Shown: piece after piece, positions 24,104 through 33,324 of the stretch | Layout of the letters: the number at the start of each line of letters is the position of its first letter | How positions within the stretch are numbered: the first letter of the stretch is position 1 | Source: Streptomyces caelestis | GTDB lineage: Bacteria > Actinomycetota > Actinomycetes > Streptomycetales > Streptomycetaceae | Direction of reading: 5' to 3' | DNA: 64,000 bases | Assembly (NCBI RefSeq): GCF_014205255.1 | Contig: NZ_JACHNE010000001.1 | Location: forward strand, 5,456,001 to 5,520,000 | The notes under the pieces: generated by a model | What the model saw: the letters and a program-made list of their open reading frames with translations, nothing else | What the model was told of the DNA's origin: nothing | Databases searched by the model: none | Made by a program: the position numbers and the translations under genes

Positions 24104-24970
24104 TCACCAGGACACGACGACCTTGTCGCCGTCGCGGACCTGTGCGTACAGCTCCGCGATCGCCCCCTCGTCCCGTACGTTGACGCAGCCGTGCGAGGCG
24201 CCGGCATAGCCCCGGGCCGCGAAGTCGGGGGAGTAGTGCACGGCCTGGCCGCCGCTGAAGAACATCGCGTAGGGCATGGGCGAGTCGTAGAGCGTCGACA
24301 CATGGTCGCGGGACTTCCAGTAGACGGAGAACACACCCTCCCGGGTCGGTGTGCCTGTCGAGCCGAAGCGGACCGCCATCGTCGACACGGTCCGGCCGTC
24401 GATCATCCAGCGCAGCGTCCTGCTGGTCTTGTCGATGCACAGCACCCGTCCGGTCGTGCAGCGGGGGTCCGGCGGATCGGCCGGCTGGCCGCCCATGAGG
24501 TACAGCTCCCAGGTGCCCGGCTCGCGGGTCATCCGCAGCAGCCGCTGCCAGGTGACGGTGTCGGTCCGCCCGGTGCGCGGCAGCCCCCGTTTGCCCTGGA
24601 AGCCGCTGACCGCCCGCTCCGTCGGCTCGTCGTACGTCCCGGTCGGCCCCTCGAAGAGCCAGGCGACCTGCCGCAGCCGGGCCTGGAGCTCGCGGATGTC
24701 CCGGCCCGTGTCGCCGCGGGACCACAGCACGCGGGGCGGGACGGGAGCGGCGCTCGGCTTGTCGTCGCCGGGCGGGGTGGCGGGAGCCGTGCCCGGTCCC
24801 CCGTCGTCGGGGGTGCCGGCCGGGGAAGGGGTGTCGCCGGGTAACTCGATGTGCACCGGTGAGCGGCGCTTCCCGTCGCCGTCGGGGGCCTGCACGGTAC
24901 AGCCGGCCAGTACGGCCGCCCCGGCGACTGCCATCGCGATCGCTGCTCTCCCCATGCCCGTGGTACGCAC
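24104..24970 (-). CDS. Lipoprotein L,D-transpeptidase with peptidoglycan-binding domain
   Basis: 288 residues. Forms 3-3 cross-links or attaches proteins to peptidoglycan. The lipobox is AAVLAGC with the lipidated Cys after a hydrophobic helix. A PG_binding_1 domain (GDTGRDIRELQARLRQVAWL to TDTVTWQRLLR) precedes the YkuD domain, whose active site is SHGCVNVRD near the C-terminus with the upstream His in QAVHYSPDF. GTG 24970 follows CGGAGGG. Divergent from the mutase gene. Confidence 0.93.
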   Translation of the reverse strand: MRTTGMGRAAIAMAVAGAAVLAGCTVQAPDGDGKRRSPVHIELPGDTPSPAGTPDDGGPGTAPATPPGDDKPSAAPVPPRVLWSRGDTGRDIRELQARLRQVAWLFEGPTGTYDEPTERAVSGFQGKRGLPRTGRTDTVTWQRLLRMTREPGTWELYLMGGQPADPPDPRCTTGRVLCIDKTSRTLRWMIDGRTVSTMAVRFGSTGTPTREGVFSVYWKSRDHVSTLYDSPMPYAMFFSGGQAVHYSPDFAARGYAGASHGCVNVRDEGAIAELYAQVRDGDKVVVSW

Positions 24971-25101
24971 GCGGCCCTCCGTCGTCTCACCGGTGTGCCC
25001 GGATGTCACCTGAGATGTTCCCCTGGGGTGACCGGTCGCGAACCAGGGGGCATGGTGGTGAGCGAGGTCCCTACAGTCCGTCCTGCGGGAGGCATCAGAC
25101 C

Positions 25102-26682
25102 ATGGCGCGCGAGTCGGAGTCCGGACTGCCCATCGAACCGGTCTACGGGCCGGACGACCTGCGGGACTGGGACCCGGCACAGAAGCTGGGGGAGCCGGGG
25201 GCGTATCCCTTCACCCGTGGCGTGTACCCGACCATGTACACCGGCCGGTCCTGGACGATGCGCCAGTACGCGGGCTTCGGCACGGCCGCCGAGTCCAACG
25301 CCCGCTACCGGCAGCTGATCGCCCACGGCACGACGGGCCTGTCGGTCGCCTTCGACCTGCCCACCCAGATGGGCCACGACTCCGACGCCCCGCTCGCGCA
25401 CGGCGAGGTCGGCAAGGTGGGCGTCGCCATCGACTCGATCGACGACATGCGGGTGCTGTTCGGCGGCATCCCGCTGGACCAGGTCTCGACGTCGATGACG
25501 ATCAACGCCCCCGCGGCCCTGCTGCTGCTCCTCCACCAACTGGTCGCTGAGGAACAGGGCGTCGCCGCCGGCCGGCTGACCGGCACGATCCAGAACGACG
25601 TCCTGAAGGAGTACATCGCCCGCGGGACGTACATCTTCCCGCCGAAGCCCTCGCTGCGCCTGACCGCCGACATCTTCAAGTACTGCCAGGCCGAGATCCC
25701 GAAGTGGAACACGATCTCGATCTCCGGCTACCACATGGCCGAGGCGGGCGCGAGCCCCGTGCAGGAGATCGCCTTCACCCTCGCCGACGGCATCGAGTAC
25801 GTCCGCACGGCGGTCGCGGCCGGCATGGACGTCGACGACTTCGCGCCCCGCCTGTCCTTCTTCTTCGTCGCCCGTACGACCCTCCTGGAGGAGGTCGCCA
25901 AGTTCCGCGCCGCGCGCCGGATCTGGGCGCGTGTGATGAAGGAGGAGTTCGGCGCGGAGAACCCCAAGTCGCTGATGCTGCGCTTCCACACGCAGACGGC
26001 GGGCGTCCAGCTGACGGCCCAGCAGCCGGAGGTGAACCTGGTCCGTGTCTCGGTCCAGGCCCTGGCGGCGGTCCTGGGCGGCACCCAGTCCCTGCACACC
26101 AACTCCTTCGACGAGGCGATCGCGCTGCCCACGGACAAGTCCGCGCGCCTGGCCCTGCGCACCCAGCAGGTCCTCGCCCACGAGACGGACGTGACGGCGA
26201 CCGTCGACCCCTTCGCGGGCTCCTACGTCGTCGAGAGGATGACGGACGACGTGGAGGCCGCGGCCGTCGAGCTGATGGCCAAGGTCGAGGAGCTGGGCGG
26301 CGCGGTGGAAGCCATCGAGCGCGGGTTCCAGAAGAACGAGATCGAGCGCAGCGCCTACCGCATCGCCCAGCAGACCGACTCCGGCGAGCGGGTCGTGGTC
26401 GGCGTCAACCGCTTCCAGCTCGACGAGGAGGAGCCGTACGAGCCTCTGAGTGTCGACCCCGCCATCGAGGCCCGGCAGGCGGAGCGGCTCGCGAAGCTGC
26501 GGGCGGAGCGCGACCAGCCGGCGGTGGACGCGGCCCTGGACGCGCTGAAGACGGCCGCCGAGGGTGCGGACAACGTCCTGTACCCGATGAAGGACGCCCT
26601 GCGGGCCCGCGCCACGGTCGGCGAGGTGTGCAACGCCCTGCGGGAGGTGTGGGGGACGTACGTCCCGAGCGACGCGTTCTGA
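25102..26682 (+). CDS. Acyl-CoA mutase large subunit (methylmalonyl-CoA mutase family, catalytic domain only)
   Basis: 526 residues of TIM-barrel catalytic domain. B12-dependent carbon-skeleton rearrangement of an acyl-CoA; substrate cannot be told from sequence here. Landmarks: YPFTRGVYPTMYTGRSWTMRQYAGFG, GLSVAFDLPTQMGHDSD, the RFHTQTAGVQLTAQQPEVN block and LGGTQSLHTNSFDEAIALP. The C-terminal cobalamin-binding domain (DxHxxG) is missing, so a separate small subunit must supply B12. It differs clearly from remembered IcmA sequences. ATG 25102 follows GGGAGG by nine bases. Confidence 0.92.
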   Translation: MARESESGLPIEPVYGPDDLRDWDPAQKLGEPGAYPFTRGVYPTMYTGRSWTMRQYAGFGTAAESNARYRQLIAHGTTGLSVAFDLPTQMGHDSDAPLAHGEVGKVGVAIDSIDDMRVLFGGIPLDQVSTSMTINAPAALLLLLHQLVAEEQGVAAGRLTGTIQNDVLKEYIARGTYIFPPKPSLRLTADIFKYCQAEIPKWNTISISGYHMAEAGASPVQEIAFTLADGIEYVRTAVAAGMDVDDFAPRLSFFFVARTTLLEEVAKFRAARRIWARVMKEEFGAENPKSLMLRFHTQTAGVQLTAQQPEVNLVRVSVQALAAVLGGTQSLHTNSFDEAIALPTDKSARLALRTQQVLAHETDVTATVDPFAGSYVVERMTDDVEAAAVELMAKVEELGGAVEAIERGFQKNEIERSAYRIAQQTDSGERVVVGVNRFQLDEEEPYEPLSVDPAIEARQAERLAKLRAERDQPAVDAALDALKTAAEGADNVLYPMKDALRARATVGEVCNALREVWGTYVPSDAF

Positions 26683-26721
26683 TCCTCCTGTCGCCCCCAC
26701 GCGCGTGCGACACTCCCTTCC

Positions 26722-27369
26722 ATGTTCGGTGTCGTCGATCTGCCCACCTACCTGGCGGGCCTCGCCCTGATCGTTCTGCTGCCCGGCCCCAACTCCCTGT
26801 ACGTCCTGTCCGTCGCCGCCCGGCGCGGTGTGCGTGCCGGGTACACCGCCGCGGCCGGGGTCTGGTGCGGGGACACCGTGCTGATGACGCTGTCGGCGGC
26901 CGGGGCCGCCTCCCTGTTGCAGGCCAACGCCGTGCTGTTCGGGATCGTGAAGTACGTCGGGGCCGGCTATCTGGCGTGGCTGGCCCTGGGCATGCTGCGG
27001 GCCGCGTGGAGCATGTGGCGGACGCGTGCGGAGCGGTCCGCCGGTACGGAGGCTTCCGCGCCCGCCGGGGAGCAACCCTTCCGCCGTGCCTTCGTCGTCA
27101 GCCTGGTCAACCCCAAGGCGATCCTCTTCTTCGTCGCCTTCTTCGTGCAGTTCGTCGACCCGGGGTACGCCTATCCCGCCCTGTCCTTCGTCGTCCTCGG
27201 CGCTCTCGCCCAGCTCGCCAGCGTGCTCTACCTCAGCGCGCTGATATTCGGCGGCACCAGGCTGGCCGCCGCCTTCCGACGCCGCAGGCGTCTGTCGGCG
27301 GGGGCGACCTCGGCGGCGGGCGCGTTGTTCCTCGGGTTCGCGGTGAAGTTGTCCCTCGCCAGTGCGTGA
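26722..27369 (+). CDS. LysE/RhtB family amino-acid exporter
   Basis: 215 residues, about six membrane helices. Exports amino acids or similar small solutes. The signature LIVLLPGPNSLYVLSVAARRG near the N-terminus, CGDTVLMTLSAAG and FVVSLVNPKAILFFVAFF are typical of the LysE superfamily, closest in appearance to leucine exporters. Starts 39 bases after the mutase stop. The gene runs into a long palindrome directly after its stop codon. Confidence 0.9.
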   Translation: MFGVVDLPTYLAGLALIVLLPGPNSLYVLSVAARRGVRAGYTAAAGVWCGDTVLMTLSAAGAASLLQANAVLFGIVKYVGAGYLAWLALGMLRAAWSMWRTRAERSAGTEASAPAGEQPFRRAFVVSLVNPKAILFFVAFFVQFVDPGYAYPALSFVVLGALAQLASVLYLSALIFGGTRLAAAFRRRRRLSAGATSAAGALFLGFAVKLSLASA

Positions 27370-27370
27370 C

Positions 27371-27538
27371 TGGTGCCGCGGCAGGCAACGTTCGCCCCGT
27401 CGCGACGCCATGCACGCACTCTCGCCGCACCGGGCACAAGCCCGAGTACATCCAGTACGAGGGCGTGCACCCGGCACGCCGAGAGCACGCACCGGACGCC
27501 GCTCCTTGACGGGCAAACGTGGCCTGCCGCGGCACTAG
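27371..27538. repeat. Long imperfect palindrome between convergent genes
   Basis: Outer arms GTGCCGCGGCAGGC.ACGTT (left, 27373 on) and its complement (AACGT.GCCTGCCGCGGCAC, right, to 27535) are nearly perfect. Inner arms continue with CCCGTC, CTCTCG and CCGGG blocks to a centre at GTACATCCAGTAC, so about 165 bases fold into one long hairpin. It fills the gap between the stop codons of the exporter and the monooxygenase and may act as a two-way terminator or be a MITE-like element. Confidence 0.75.
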
Positions 27539-28941
27539 AGACCGGCGCGCCCCAGGTACTGCCGCCATCCGTCGCCCGTGTCGCCCGCCCAGCCCACATA
27601 GCCGTCCGGCCGCACCAGGAACAGGCCCGTTCCGTACGTCGCCTGCTCCGCCCCGCTGACCCCGCGCACCGGCTCCGGCAGTACGGGCGGCTTCGTCCCC
27701 ACGGCCACCAGCGTCCAGTGCGGCCCCCGGAAGGCGTCGAAGAGCCGTACGCCGTCCAGCGTGCCGTCCGGTGCGCGGTCGCCGGCCCGGAGGGTGCCCG
27801 GGGCCGTACGCGTCTCCCGCGTGAGTGACGACTCCCGGTAACCCAGCCCCAGTTGGCGGGTCGCCGCGCCGCGCCGCGTCTGCCCGCGGTGGACACTCGT
27901 CGACAGGCCGAGCATGTCCGCGGCGATCGGGCGCCGTTCCTCCTCGTAGGTGTCGAGGAGCGACGCCGGTGCACCGCCCGTCAGCACCGCGCCCAGCTTC
28001 CAGCCCAGGTTGTAGGCGTCCTGGACACTGGTGTTGAGGCCCTGGCCGCCGGCCGGGGAGTGCACGTGCGCCGCGTCGCCGGCGAGGAAGACCCGCCCGG
28101 AGCGGAAGCGGTCCGCCAGGGCCGCCCGGGGGCGGAAGTCCGAGGCCCAGCGCACCTGGGTCACGGCGTCCGGCGCGAGGTGCGAGCGGGCGGCGACGAC
28201 CTTCCGTATGCCCTCCAGGGAGGGGTCCGGGGCCGTTCCGTCCGGGAACGGCGCCATCAGCTGGAAGTCCTCCGTGCCGTGCAGCGGGCACAGCGCGAGG
28301 AAGCCGTCGCCGTCCCCGCCCGGCGGGAAGACGTGCCAGTTGTCCCGGTCCAGGCCGCTGATCCGGACGTCCGCCACCAGCGTCGGGTTCGGGTCGACGG
28401 TCTCGCCCGTCATACCGATGCCGAGCAGCCGGCGGACCGTCGAGCGGCCGCCGTCCGCCGCGACGGCGTACCGGGCGGTGACACACTCACCGGAGGCGAA
28501 CTCCGCGCGGACCCCGTCCGCGTCCTGCGTCAGGCCGACGAGCTCCCGGCCGAAGGCCACCGTCCCTCCCAGCTCCGCCAGCCGAGCCCCGAGGATCTCC
28601 TGCGTGCGCCATTGCGGCACCATCCACGGCCCGCTGTACGGCGAGTCCTCGCTCTCCTCGGCCGGGTCGAACATCCGGTGCTCGCCCGCCCGCCTGCCGT
28701 CCTGCCAGATCATCCCCACCGGGTAGGGGCCGCCCGCCGCGCGGATCGCGCCGAGCACGCCCAGGTCGTCGAAGACCTCCATCGTGCGCGGCTGGATGCC
28801 CTTGCCCCGCGAACCGGGGAACAGCGCCTCCGCCCGCTCGACCACCAGCGCGGCCACGCCACGCCGGGCGAGATCGATGCCGAGCGCCAGACCGGTCGGG
28901 CCCGCGCCCACCACCAGTACGTCCGTGGCCATGAGGGCCAT
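27535..28941 (-). CDS. FAD-dependent aromatic-type monooxygenase (PHBH fold)
   Basis: 468 residues. Group A flavoprotein hydroxylase. GxGxxG in DVLVVGAGPTGLALGIDLARRG, the DG motif in AVAADGGRSTVRRLLGI, and the GD motif in RVFLAGDAAHVHSPAGGQGLN. The C-terminal thioredoxin-like region (GDRAPDGTL onward) is present. It resembles rifampicin/polyketide hydroxylases; substrate unknown. ATG 28941 follows AAGGAGGGG by seven bases. Divergent from a TetR gene across paired operators. Confidence 0.9.
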   Translation of the reverse strand: MALMATDVLVVGAGPTGLALGIDLARRGVAALVVERAEALFPGSRGKGIQPRTMEVFDDLGVLGAIRAAGGPYPVGMIWQDGRRAGEHRMFDPAEESEDSPYSGPWMVPQWRTQEILGARLAELGGTVAFGRELVGLTQDADGVRAEFASGECVTARYAVAADGGRSTVRRLLGIGMTGETVDPNPTLVADVRISGLDRDNWHVFPPGGDGDGFLALCPLHGTEDFQLMAPFPDGTAPDPSLEGIRKVVAARSHLAPDAVTQVRWASDFRPRAALADRFRSGRVFLAGDAAHVHSPAGGQGLNTSVQDAYNLGWKLGAVLTGGAPASLLDTYEEERRPIAADMLGLSTSVHRGQTRRGAATRQLGLGYRESSLTRETRTAPGTLRAGDRAPDGTLDGVRLFDAFRGPHWTLVAVGTKPPVLPEPVRGVSGAEQATYGTGLFLVRPDGYVGWAGDTGDGWRQYLGRAGL

Positions 28942-28955
28942 GAGCCATCCCCTCC

Positions 28956-29005
28956 TTAACGCTGTTAAATGCTGCCGGCCCCGAGAGTGGCCTTAACGGT
29001 GTTAA
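28956..29005. promoter_or_regulatory. Two TetR-type operators between monooxygenase and TetR genes
   Basis: TTAACGCTGTTAA at 28956-28968 and TTAACGGTGTTAA at 28993-29005, identical except for the central base and 37 bases apart centre to centre. The second overlaps TAAGTT (29003-29008), a -10 box seven bases before the TetR start. The first covers the ribosome-site side of the monooxygenase. Both genes are therefore likely repressed by the encoded TetR. Confidence 0.8.
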
Positions 29006-29015
29006 GTTGTCAAGC

Positions 29016-29666
29016 GTGAGTACGGAACGACGCGAGCCCCTGGACCGCCGGCGAGTCGCGGACACCGCGCTGCGGCTGCTGAACGAGGTGGGCCTGGACG
29101 GCCTGACCCTGCGCGCCATCGCCCGGGAACTGGACGTGAAGGCGCCCGCCCTCTACTGGCACTTCAAGGACAAGCAGGCGCTGCTCGACGAGATGGCGAC
29201 GGAGATGTACCGCCGGATGGTCGCCGGGGCCGCGCTCGACCCGGCCGACACCTGGCGGGAACGGCTGCTGAAGGCCAACCGGGGGCTGCGTGCCGCCCTG
29301 CTGGGCTACCGGGACGGCGCCAAGGTGTTCAGCGGCTCACGCTTCACCGGCATCGAGCACGCCGCGCAGATGGAGGACAACCTGCGCCTGCTGACCGGTG
29401 CCGGCTTCACCCTCGGCCAGGCGGTCCGGGCGCTCACCACGGCGTATCTGTACACGCTGGGCTTCGTCACCGAGGAGCAGGGTGTCCAGCCGCTGCCGGG
29501 CGAGCGGCGCGAGGGCTACGACATGCACGAACGCGCCCGCCTGATGGCCGACTTCCCACTGTCGGCCCAGGCGGGCGCGGAGATCTTCGAGGACTACGAC
29601 GGGCACTTCGAGGAGGGACTCGCCCTCGTGATCGAGGGGATCGGGGCGCGCTACGGCGTCTCATGA
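29016..29666 (+). CDS. TetR family regulator (TetR_C type), probable repressor of the divergent monooxygenase
   Basis: 216 residues. HTH region RRVADTALRLLNEVGLDGLT and LRAIARELDVKAPALYWHFKDK; the C-terminal part resembles the tetracycline-repressor C-domain (LLGYRDGAKVFSGSRF, FVTEEQGVQ). GTG 29016 is used; a TTG at 29007 is a poorer option. A -10 box lies seven bases upstream, so the mRNA is probably leaderless. Confidence 0.9.
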   Translation: MSTERREPLDRRRVADTALRLLNEVGLDGLTLRAIARELDVKAPALYWHFKDKQALLDEMATEMYRRMVAGAALDPADTWRERLLKANRGLRAALLGYRDGAKVFSGSRFTGIEHAAQMEDNLRLLTGAGFTLGQAVRALTTAYLYTLGFVTEEQGVQPLPGERREGYDMHERARLMADFPLSAQAGAEIFEDYDGHFEEGLALVIEGIGARYGVS

Positions 29667-29675
29667 CACCCCGGC

Positions 29676-30596
29676 TCAGGACCGCTTCGCGCGCGCCCGC
29701 CGTACGGCCCGGGTGACGACGGGGGGCAGCAGGTCCTTGGCGAGCCGGCGGGCCCGGGACGGGGCGGGCCGGGCCGGGCGCGCCGCGCGGGACTCGGTGA
29801 CAGGGGCGGCAGGGGCGCTGGGCGGGACCGGCGCCACGTAGTGCCGGGAGGGCGGGAAGGGCGGCGGCTTCATGCCCCTGGACCGGGCGCGGACCAGCCG
29901 GTGCCCGGCCGCCTCCTGCACGCTCAGCCCGACGTCCGTGCGCTGCCGCAGCATGTCGAGCAACTCCTCCTGGACCGGCTCCGGATCGCCCCAGGTGCCG
30001 TACAGCTTCTGCGTGCTGAGGCAGACCGGGCGCAGACCCCGGTTGAGCACGGCCTCCCAGGCGGCGACCGAGACGCCCGGCGTGTGCTCGGAACGGAAGT
30101 CGTCGAGGACCACGATGCCCTCGGGCATCAGGATGTCGCGGGCGGCGCCGATGTCGCCGTACACGTGCTCGTACAGGTGCGAGGCGTCGACGTGGACGAA
30201 GCGGCAGCTGCCCGGGGCCACCTTCTCGGACACCACCGAGCTGGGGGCCGCGATCACCGTCGGCAGGGTGTCGTGGAAGGAGAGGTAGTTCCGCTCGAAG
30301 GCCTGCTGGGTGAGCGAGGCGTACGACTTCGACGCCTCCGCCTGGTTGGCCCCGTCGGGGGCGTCGCCCTCGAACAGGTCGCAGACGGTGAACTTCTCGC
30401 CGTCCTGGAGGTGGTGGCCGAGGAGGATCGCGCTCTTGCCCATGTAGACGCCGAGCTCCAGCAGGTCTCCGCGCATCCCCTGCTTCTGCTGCCGCTCCAG
30501 GAACCAGGTGAACAGCATCTGGTCCAGGGGCGGGAACCAGCCCGGGACGTCGGCGAGTTCGCCGGGGTACGTGTCGGTGACTTGTGCGTTGGTCAT
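29676..30596 (-). CDS. Class I SAM-dependent methyltransferase (Methyltransf_24-like), wall-polymer cluster
   Basis: 306 residues. SAM-binding motif I is DLLELGVYMGKSA, followed by FTVCDLFEGDAPD, and the acidic metal/SAM segment RFVHVDASHLYEHVYGDI with VVLDDFRS. This arrangement resembles sugar O-methyltransferases such as TylF/MycF. A basic Pro/Ala-rich C-terminal tail follows residue 245. It is the last gene of the minus-strand glycopolymer operon, 63 bases after the acyltransferase, and probably methylates a sugar hydroxyl of the polymer; acceptor unknown. Confidence 0.8.
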   Translation of the reverse strand: MTNAQVTDTYPGELADVPGWFPPLDQMLFTWFLERQQKQGMRGDLLELGVYMGKSAILLGHHLQDGEKFTVCDLFEGDAPDGANQAEASKSYASLTQQAFERNYLSFHDTLPTVIAAPSSVVSEKVAPGSCRFVHVDASHLYEHVYGDIGAARDILMPEGIVVLDDFRSEHTPGVSVAAWEAVLNRGLRPVCLSTQKLYGTWGDPEPVQEELLDMLRQRTDVGLSVQEAAGHRLVRARSRGMKPPPFPPSRHYVAPVPPSAPAAPVTESRAARPARPAPSRARRLAKDLLPPVVTRAVRRARAKRS

Positions 30597-30659
30597 GAGA
30601 CGAGCCTTCTCCCTGAGCGGTGCCGAAACCGACGGTTGGTTGAACGTCCCGTGAACGGC

Positions 30660-31814
30660 TCAGCGGGCCTTGGCCAGCAGGGCCCGCAGTCGTGGCGTCA
30701 GCGGCGCCTCCACATACTGGTTCAGCAGCCACGCCAGCAGCAGCATTGAGGCCACGGTCAGGGCGAATGTCGCCGCCGACGGCAGATCCAGGCCGCGGTG
30801 CAGGGCGTGGATCACCACCCAGCCGAGGTGCTCGTGGACGAGGTAGAACGGATACGTCAGCGCCCCCGCCACCGTCAGCCAGCGCCAGTTCGCCCAGCGC
30901 AGCCAGCCCAGCGCGATCGCCGCGACCGCGACGAAGCCGAAGGTCACGACGAGGACGATGCCGAGCGAGGAGCGGTACGAGAAGCCGCCCGCGTCGGGGG
31001 CGTGCCACAGCCCCTGCACCGCGAAGTGCTGACCGATCAGCCAGCTCACGGCGACGATGCCCCACCCGTAGGCGTCCCGCCGGTCCAGGTGGACGAGGTA
31101 GAGGCCGACGCCGCCGATGAAGAAGGGGGCGTACTCCGGCATCACGACGATGTCGAGCAGCGGCGTGTGCGCGTTCGCCGCGATCACGGCCGCCAGCATC
31201 CAGCCGGCGCAGAACATGATCACCCGGCGGCGGTTCGCCCCGGGGAGCACGACGCACAGCGCGAACAGCGCGTAGAAGCGGACCTCCGCCCACAGCGTCC
31301 AGCACACCCCGAGCACCCGGTCCACACCGAGCGGCATCTGAAGCATGGTCAGGTTCACCAGCGCGTCGCTCGGTGAGACCGCGTGGTAGGCCACCATGGG
31401 CAGCGCGAACACCGCCGTCACCAGCACGACCGCCACCCAGTAGGCCGGCAGCAGCCGGGAGGCGCGGGAGGCGAAGAACGACTTCAGCGGCCGGCCCCAG
31501 CCGCTCATGCAGATCACGAACCCGCTGATCACGAAGAAGACCTGGACGCCGAGGCAGCCGTAGGCGAAGTACTCGTGCAGGGTCGGGAACTGCTCCTTGG
31601 GCGAGCTGCCCCAGGCCTGGGAGACCTCACCGTCGCGCCCGCCGTAGTGGTACGCCGCCACCATCAGCGCGGCCACCAGCCGCAGTCCGTCCAGGGCGCG
31701 CAGCCGGCCGCCGGAGTTCTTCCGGCGCGGTGGGACGGTCGTGGCGCCCGGTGGTTCGACCAGCACGGTGACTTCGGGCCGGGGCTTGGGGGTGCTGACG
31801 ACCGTCTCGGTCAC
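30660..31814 (-). CDS. Membrane acyltransferase 3 family protein (OafA-like), wall-polymer cluster
   Basis: 384 residues, about ten membrane helices. Transfers acyl groups, often acetyl, to extracellular polysaccharide. The active-site-type motif RALDGLRLVAALMVAAYHYG is at the start, followed by GVQVFFVISGFVI and the arginine segment FFASRASRLLPAYW. GTG 31814 has AGAGG eight bases upstream; GTG 31847 would add 11 residues. O-acetylation of the polymer is the likely role. Confidence 0.88.
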   Translation of the reverse strand: MTETVVSTPKPRPEVTVLVEPPGATTVPPRRKNSGGRLRALDGLRLVAALMVAAYHYGGRDGEVSQAWGSSPKEQFPTLHEYFAYGCLGVQVFFVISGFVICMSGWGRPLKSFFASRASRLLPAYWVAVVLVTAVFALPMVAYHAVSPSDALVNLTMLQMPLGVDRVLGVCWTLWAEVRFYALFALCVVLPGANRRRVIMFCAGWMLAAVIAANAHTPLLDIVVMPEYAPFFIGGVGLYLVHLDRRDAYGWGIVAVSWLIGQHFAVQGLWHAPDAGGFSYRSSLGIVLVVTFGFVAVAAIALGWLRWANWRWLTVAGALTYPFYLVHEHLGWVVIHALHRGLDLPSAATFALTVASMLLLAWLLNQYVEAPLTPRLRALLAKAR

Positions 31815-31992
31815 GCTGAAAACCTCTGTAGTAGCTCGTATGTTCACCTGAGCCGCCGGGGGGCGGGTGGGCGCCGACTGTCACCCTAGGGCGGAGGTTG
31901 ACGCTGAAACGTTCGACGGAGTCAGCCTTCGCCCGCCGGTCTCCACGGGTTCATCTGGATGTCGCAGAGCCCGGTTGCCGGGCGGTCCCGCT

Positions 31993-33324
31993 TCAGCGGC
32001 GCACCGCCTTGCGCAGCGCCCGCGCCCGCCGGACCACCCGGCGTGCCGTGGAGTTGCGGGGCAGGAACGCCAGCCGCTGCGGAATGCCGCCGGGCAGTCC
32101 GAGCGAGGTGAGACGGCGCTTCTTGAAGTAGCGCCGGGTGCGCGGACCGAGATGGCGGGAGAGGAACTGTTCCGCCTGCGGGCGCAGGTCCGGATAGATC
32201 TGCGGCTGCATGGTGAACCCGACGGCGGTCACCAGGTCGGACAGCAGCTCGGCCGGCAGCAGGCCGTCGCCCTTGCCGCCGTCCAGGTCGGGCAGCAGCG
32301 CGTCCGCCAGGGTGGTGGGGATCCGGTTGCTGTTCTGGTACGGCGTCAGCCGCTCCAGCAGCAGCTCGGTGCCGAGGCGCGCCACCGGCAGCTCGTAGAA
32401 CACCGAGGCCGTGAACAGCGCGGTGGAGAAGCAGCCGACGACCAGCGCGGGCCGGGCCCGGTCGAACAGCACCTCGGCGAGCACGGGCGTGTCCAGCACG
32501 GTGAGGTCCACGCCGAGCTTCTCGGCCTCGGTCTCCAGGGCGCGGCTGTAGCGGGCCGGTGCGGTCGGGTGCGGTTTGAAGACGACCGCGCGGTGACCGC
32601 GGGCGACCGCGCCCCGCATCATCCGCACGTGCAGGTCCTCTTCCTCCTCGGGGGAGAGGATGTTCAGCGCCGACAGGTACTGGCCGAGCAGCAGCGCCGC
32701 GTCGCCCGGCAGGTCGGGCAGCTCGGGCACGGTCGCGGTGACCTCGCCCAGCACCTTGAGGAACGCGGGTGACGGCACCAGCCGCGCCGGCACCTCGAAC
32801 TCGGTCAGCAGCATCGGCGTGAGCCCCGGCACCAGATCGAGGTGCAGCAGCCGCCGCACGCGCGTGCCGACCAGCGGGTCGAGCTTGTTGCGCGTGGGGC
32901 CGTAGCTCATCAGCCCGTCGGCGTAGACGTCGATGGGGGCGTCGGTGAACAGCTGCGCCACCGTGAGCGCGGGCGCGACCTGGATGGACTCCAGCACCAG
33001 GCTCACCCGGTCGTCGCCGAGGCCCCACAGCATCCGCAGATAGCGCTCGAAGAGCGGGATGTCGTCGGAGCGCGGCGTCCAGGCACCGGGGTGGAACGGG
33101 CGGATGGCGTCGTTCCAGGACAGCACGTCGTCGAAGTGCTCGCGCAGCGGCGCGAAGCCCGGCATCTCGTCGAGGGCCGGAGTGGTCTCCGGGGTCGCGG
33201 AGTTGTTGAACACCAGCAGCACCCGGCGGTCCGGCTCCTCGAAGAGGTCGGAGTCGATCGCGGCGGCCAGGGTGGCGACGCCGTACAGCGTCGAGGCGCA
33301 GAAGATCTGTGTGGTCCCGGGCAT
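31993..33324 (-). CDS. Polysialyltransferase-like (alpha-2,8-polyST family) glycosyltransferase
   Basis: 443 residues. Resembles bacterial polysialyltransferase proteins that build sialic-acid-type chains. Visible are an N-terminal FCASTLYGVATLAAAID segment, DAPIDVYADGLMSYGPTRNK near 130, AVVFKPHPTAPARYS (HP motif) and VVGCFSTALFTASVF (SS/T motif) near 315-345. The ATG overlaps the stop of the upstream GT2 gene by one base. From memory, homologs in S. coelicolor are tied to the Kdn-containing teichulosonic acid of the cell wall. The exact donor is inferred. Confidence 0.82.
   Translation of the reverse strand: MPGTTQIFCASTLYGVATLAAAIDSDLFEEPDRRVLLVFNNSATPETTPALDEMPGFAPLREHFDDVLSWNDAIRPFHPGAWTPRSDDIPLFERYLRMLWGLGDDRVSLVLESIQVAPALTVAQLFTDAPIDVYADGLMSYGPTRNKLDPLVGTRVRRLLHLDLVPGLTPMLLTEFEVPARLVPSPAFLKVLGEVTATVPELPDLPGDAALLLGQYLSALNILSPEEEEDLHVRMMRGAVARGHRAVVFKPHPTAPARYSRALETEAEKLGVDLTVLDTPVLAEVLFDRARPALVVGCFSTALFTASVFYELPVARLGTELLLERLTPYQNSNRIPTTLADALLPDLDGGKGDGLLPAELLSDLVTAVGFTMQPQIYPDLRPQAEQFLSRHLGPRTRRYFKKRRLTSLGLPGGIPQRLAFLPRNSTARRVVRRARALRKAVRR

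Noticed and set aside
22176..24725. 849-codon minus-strand open frame over the sigma B locus
   Set aside because: No domain, extreme Arg content, covers coupled sigma and membrane-protein genes on the other strand.
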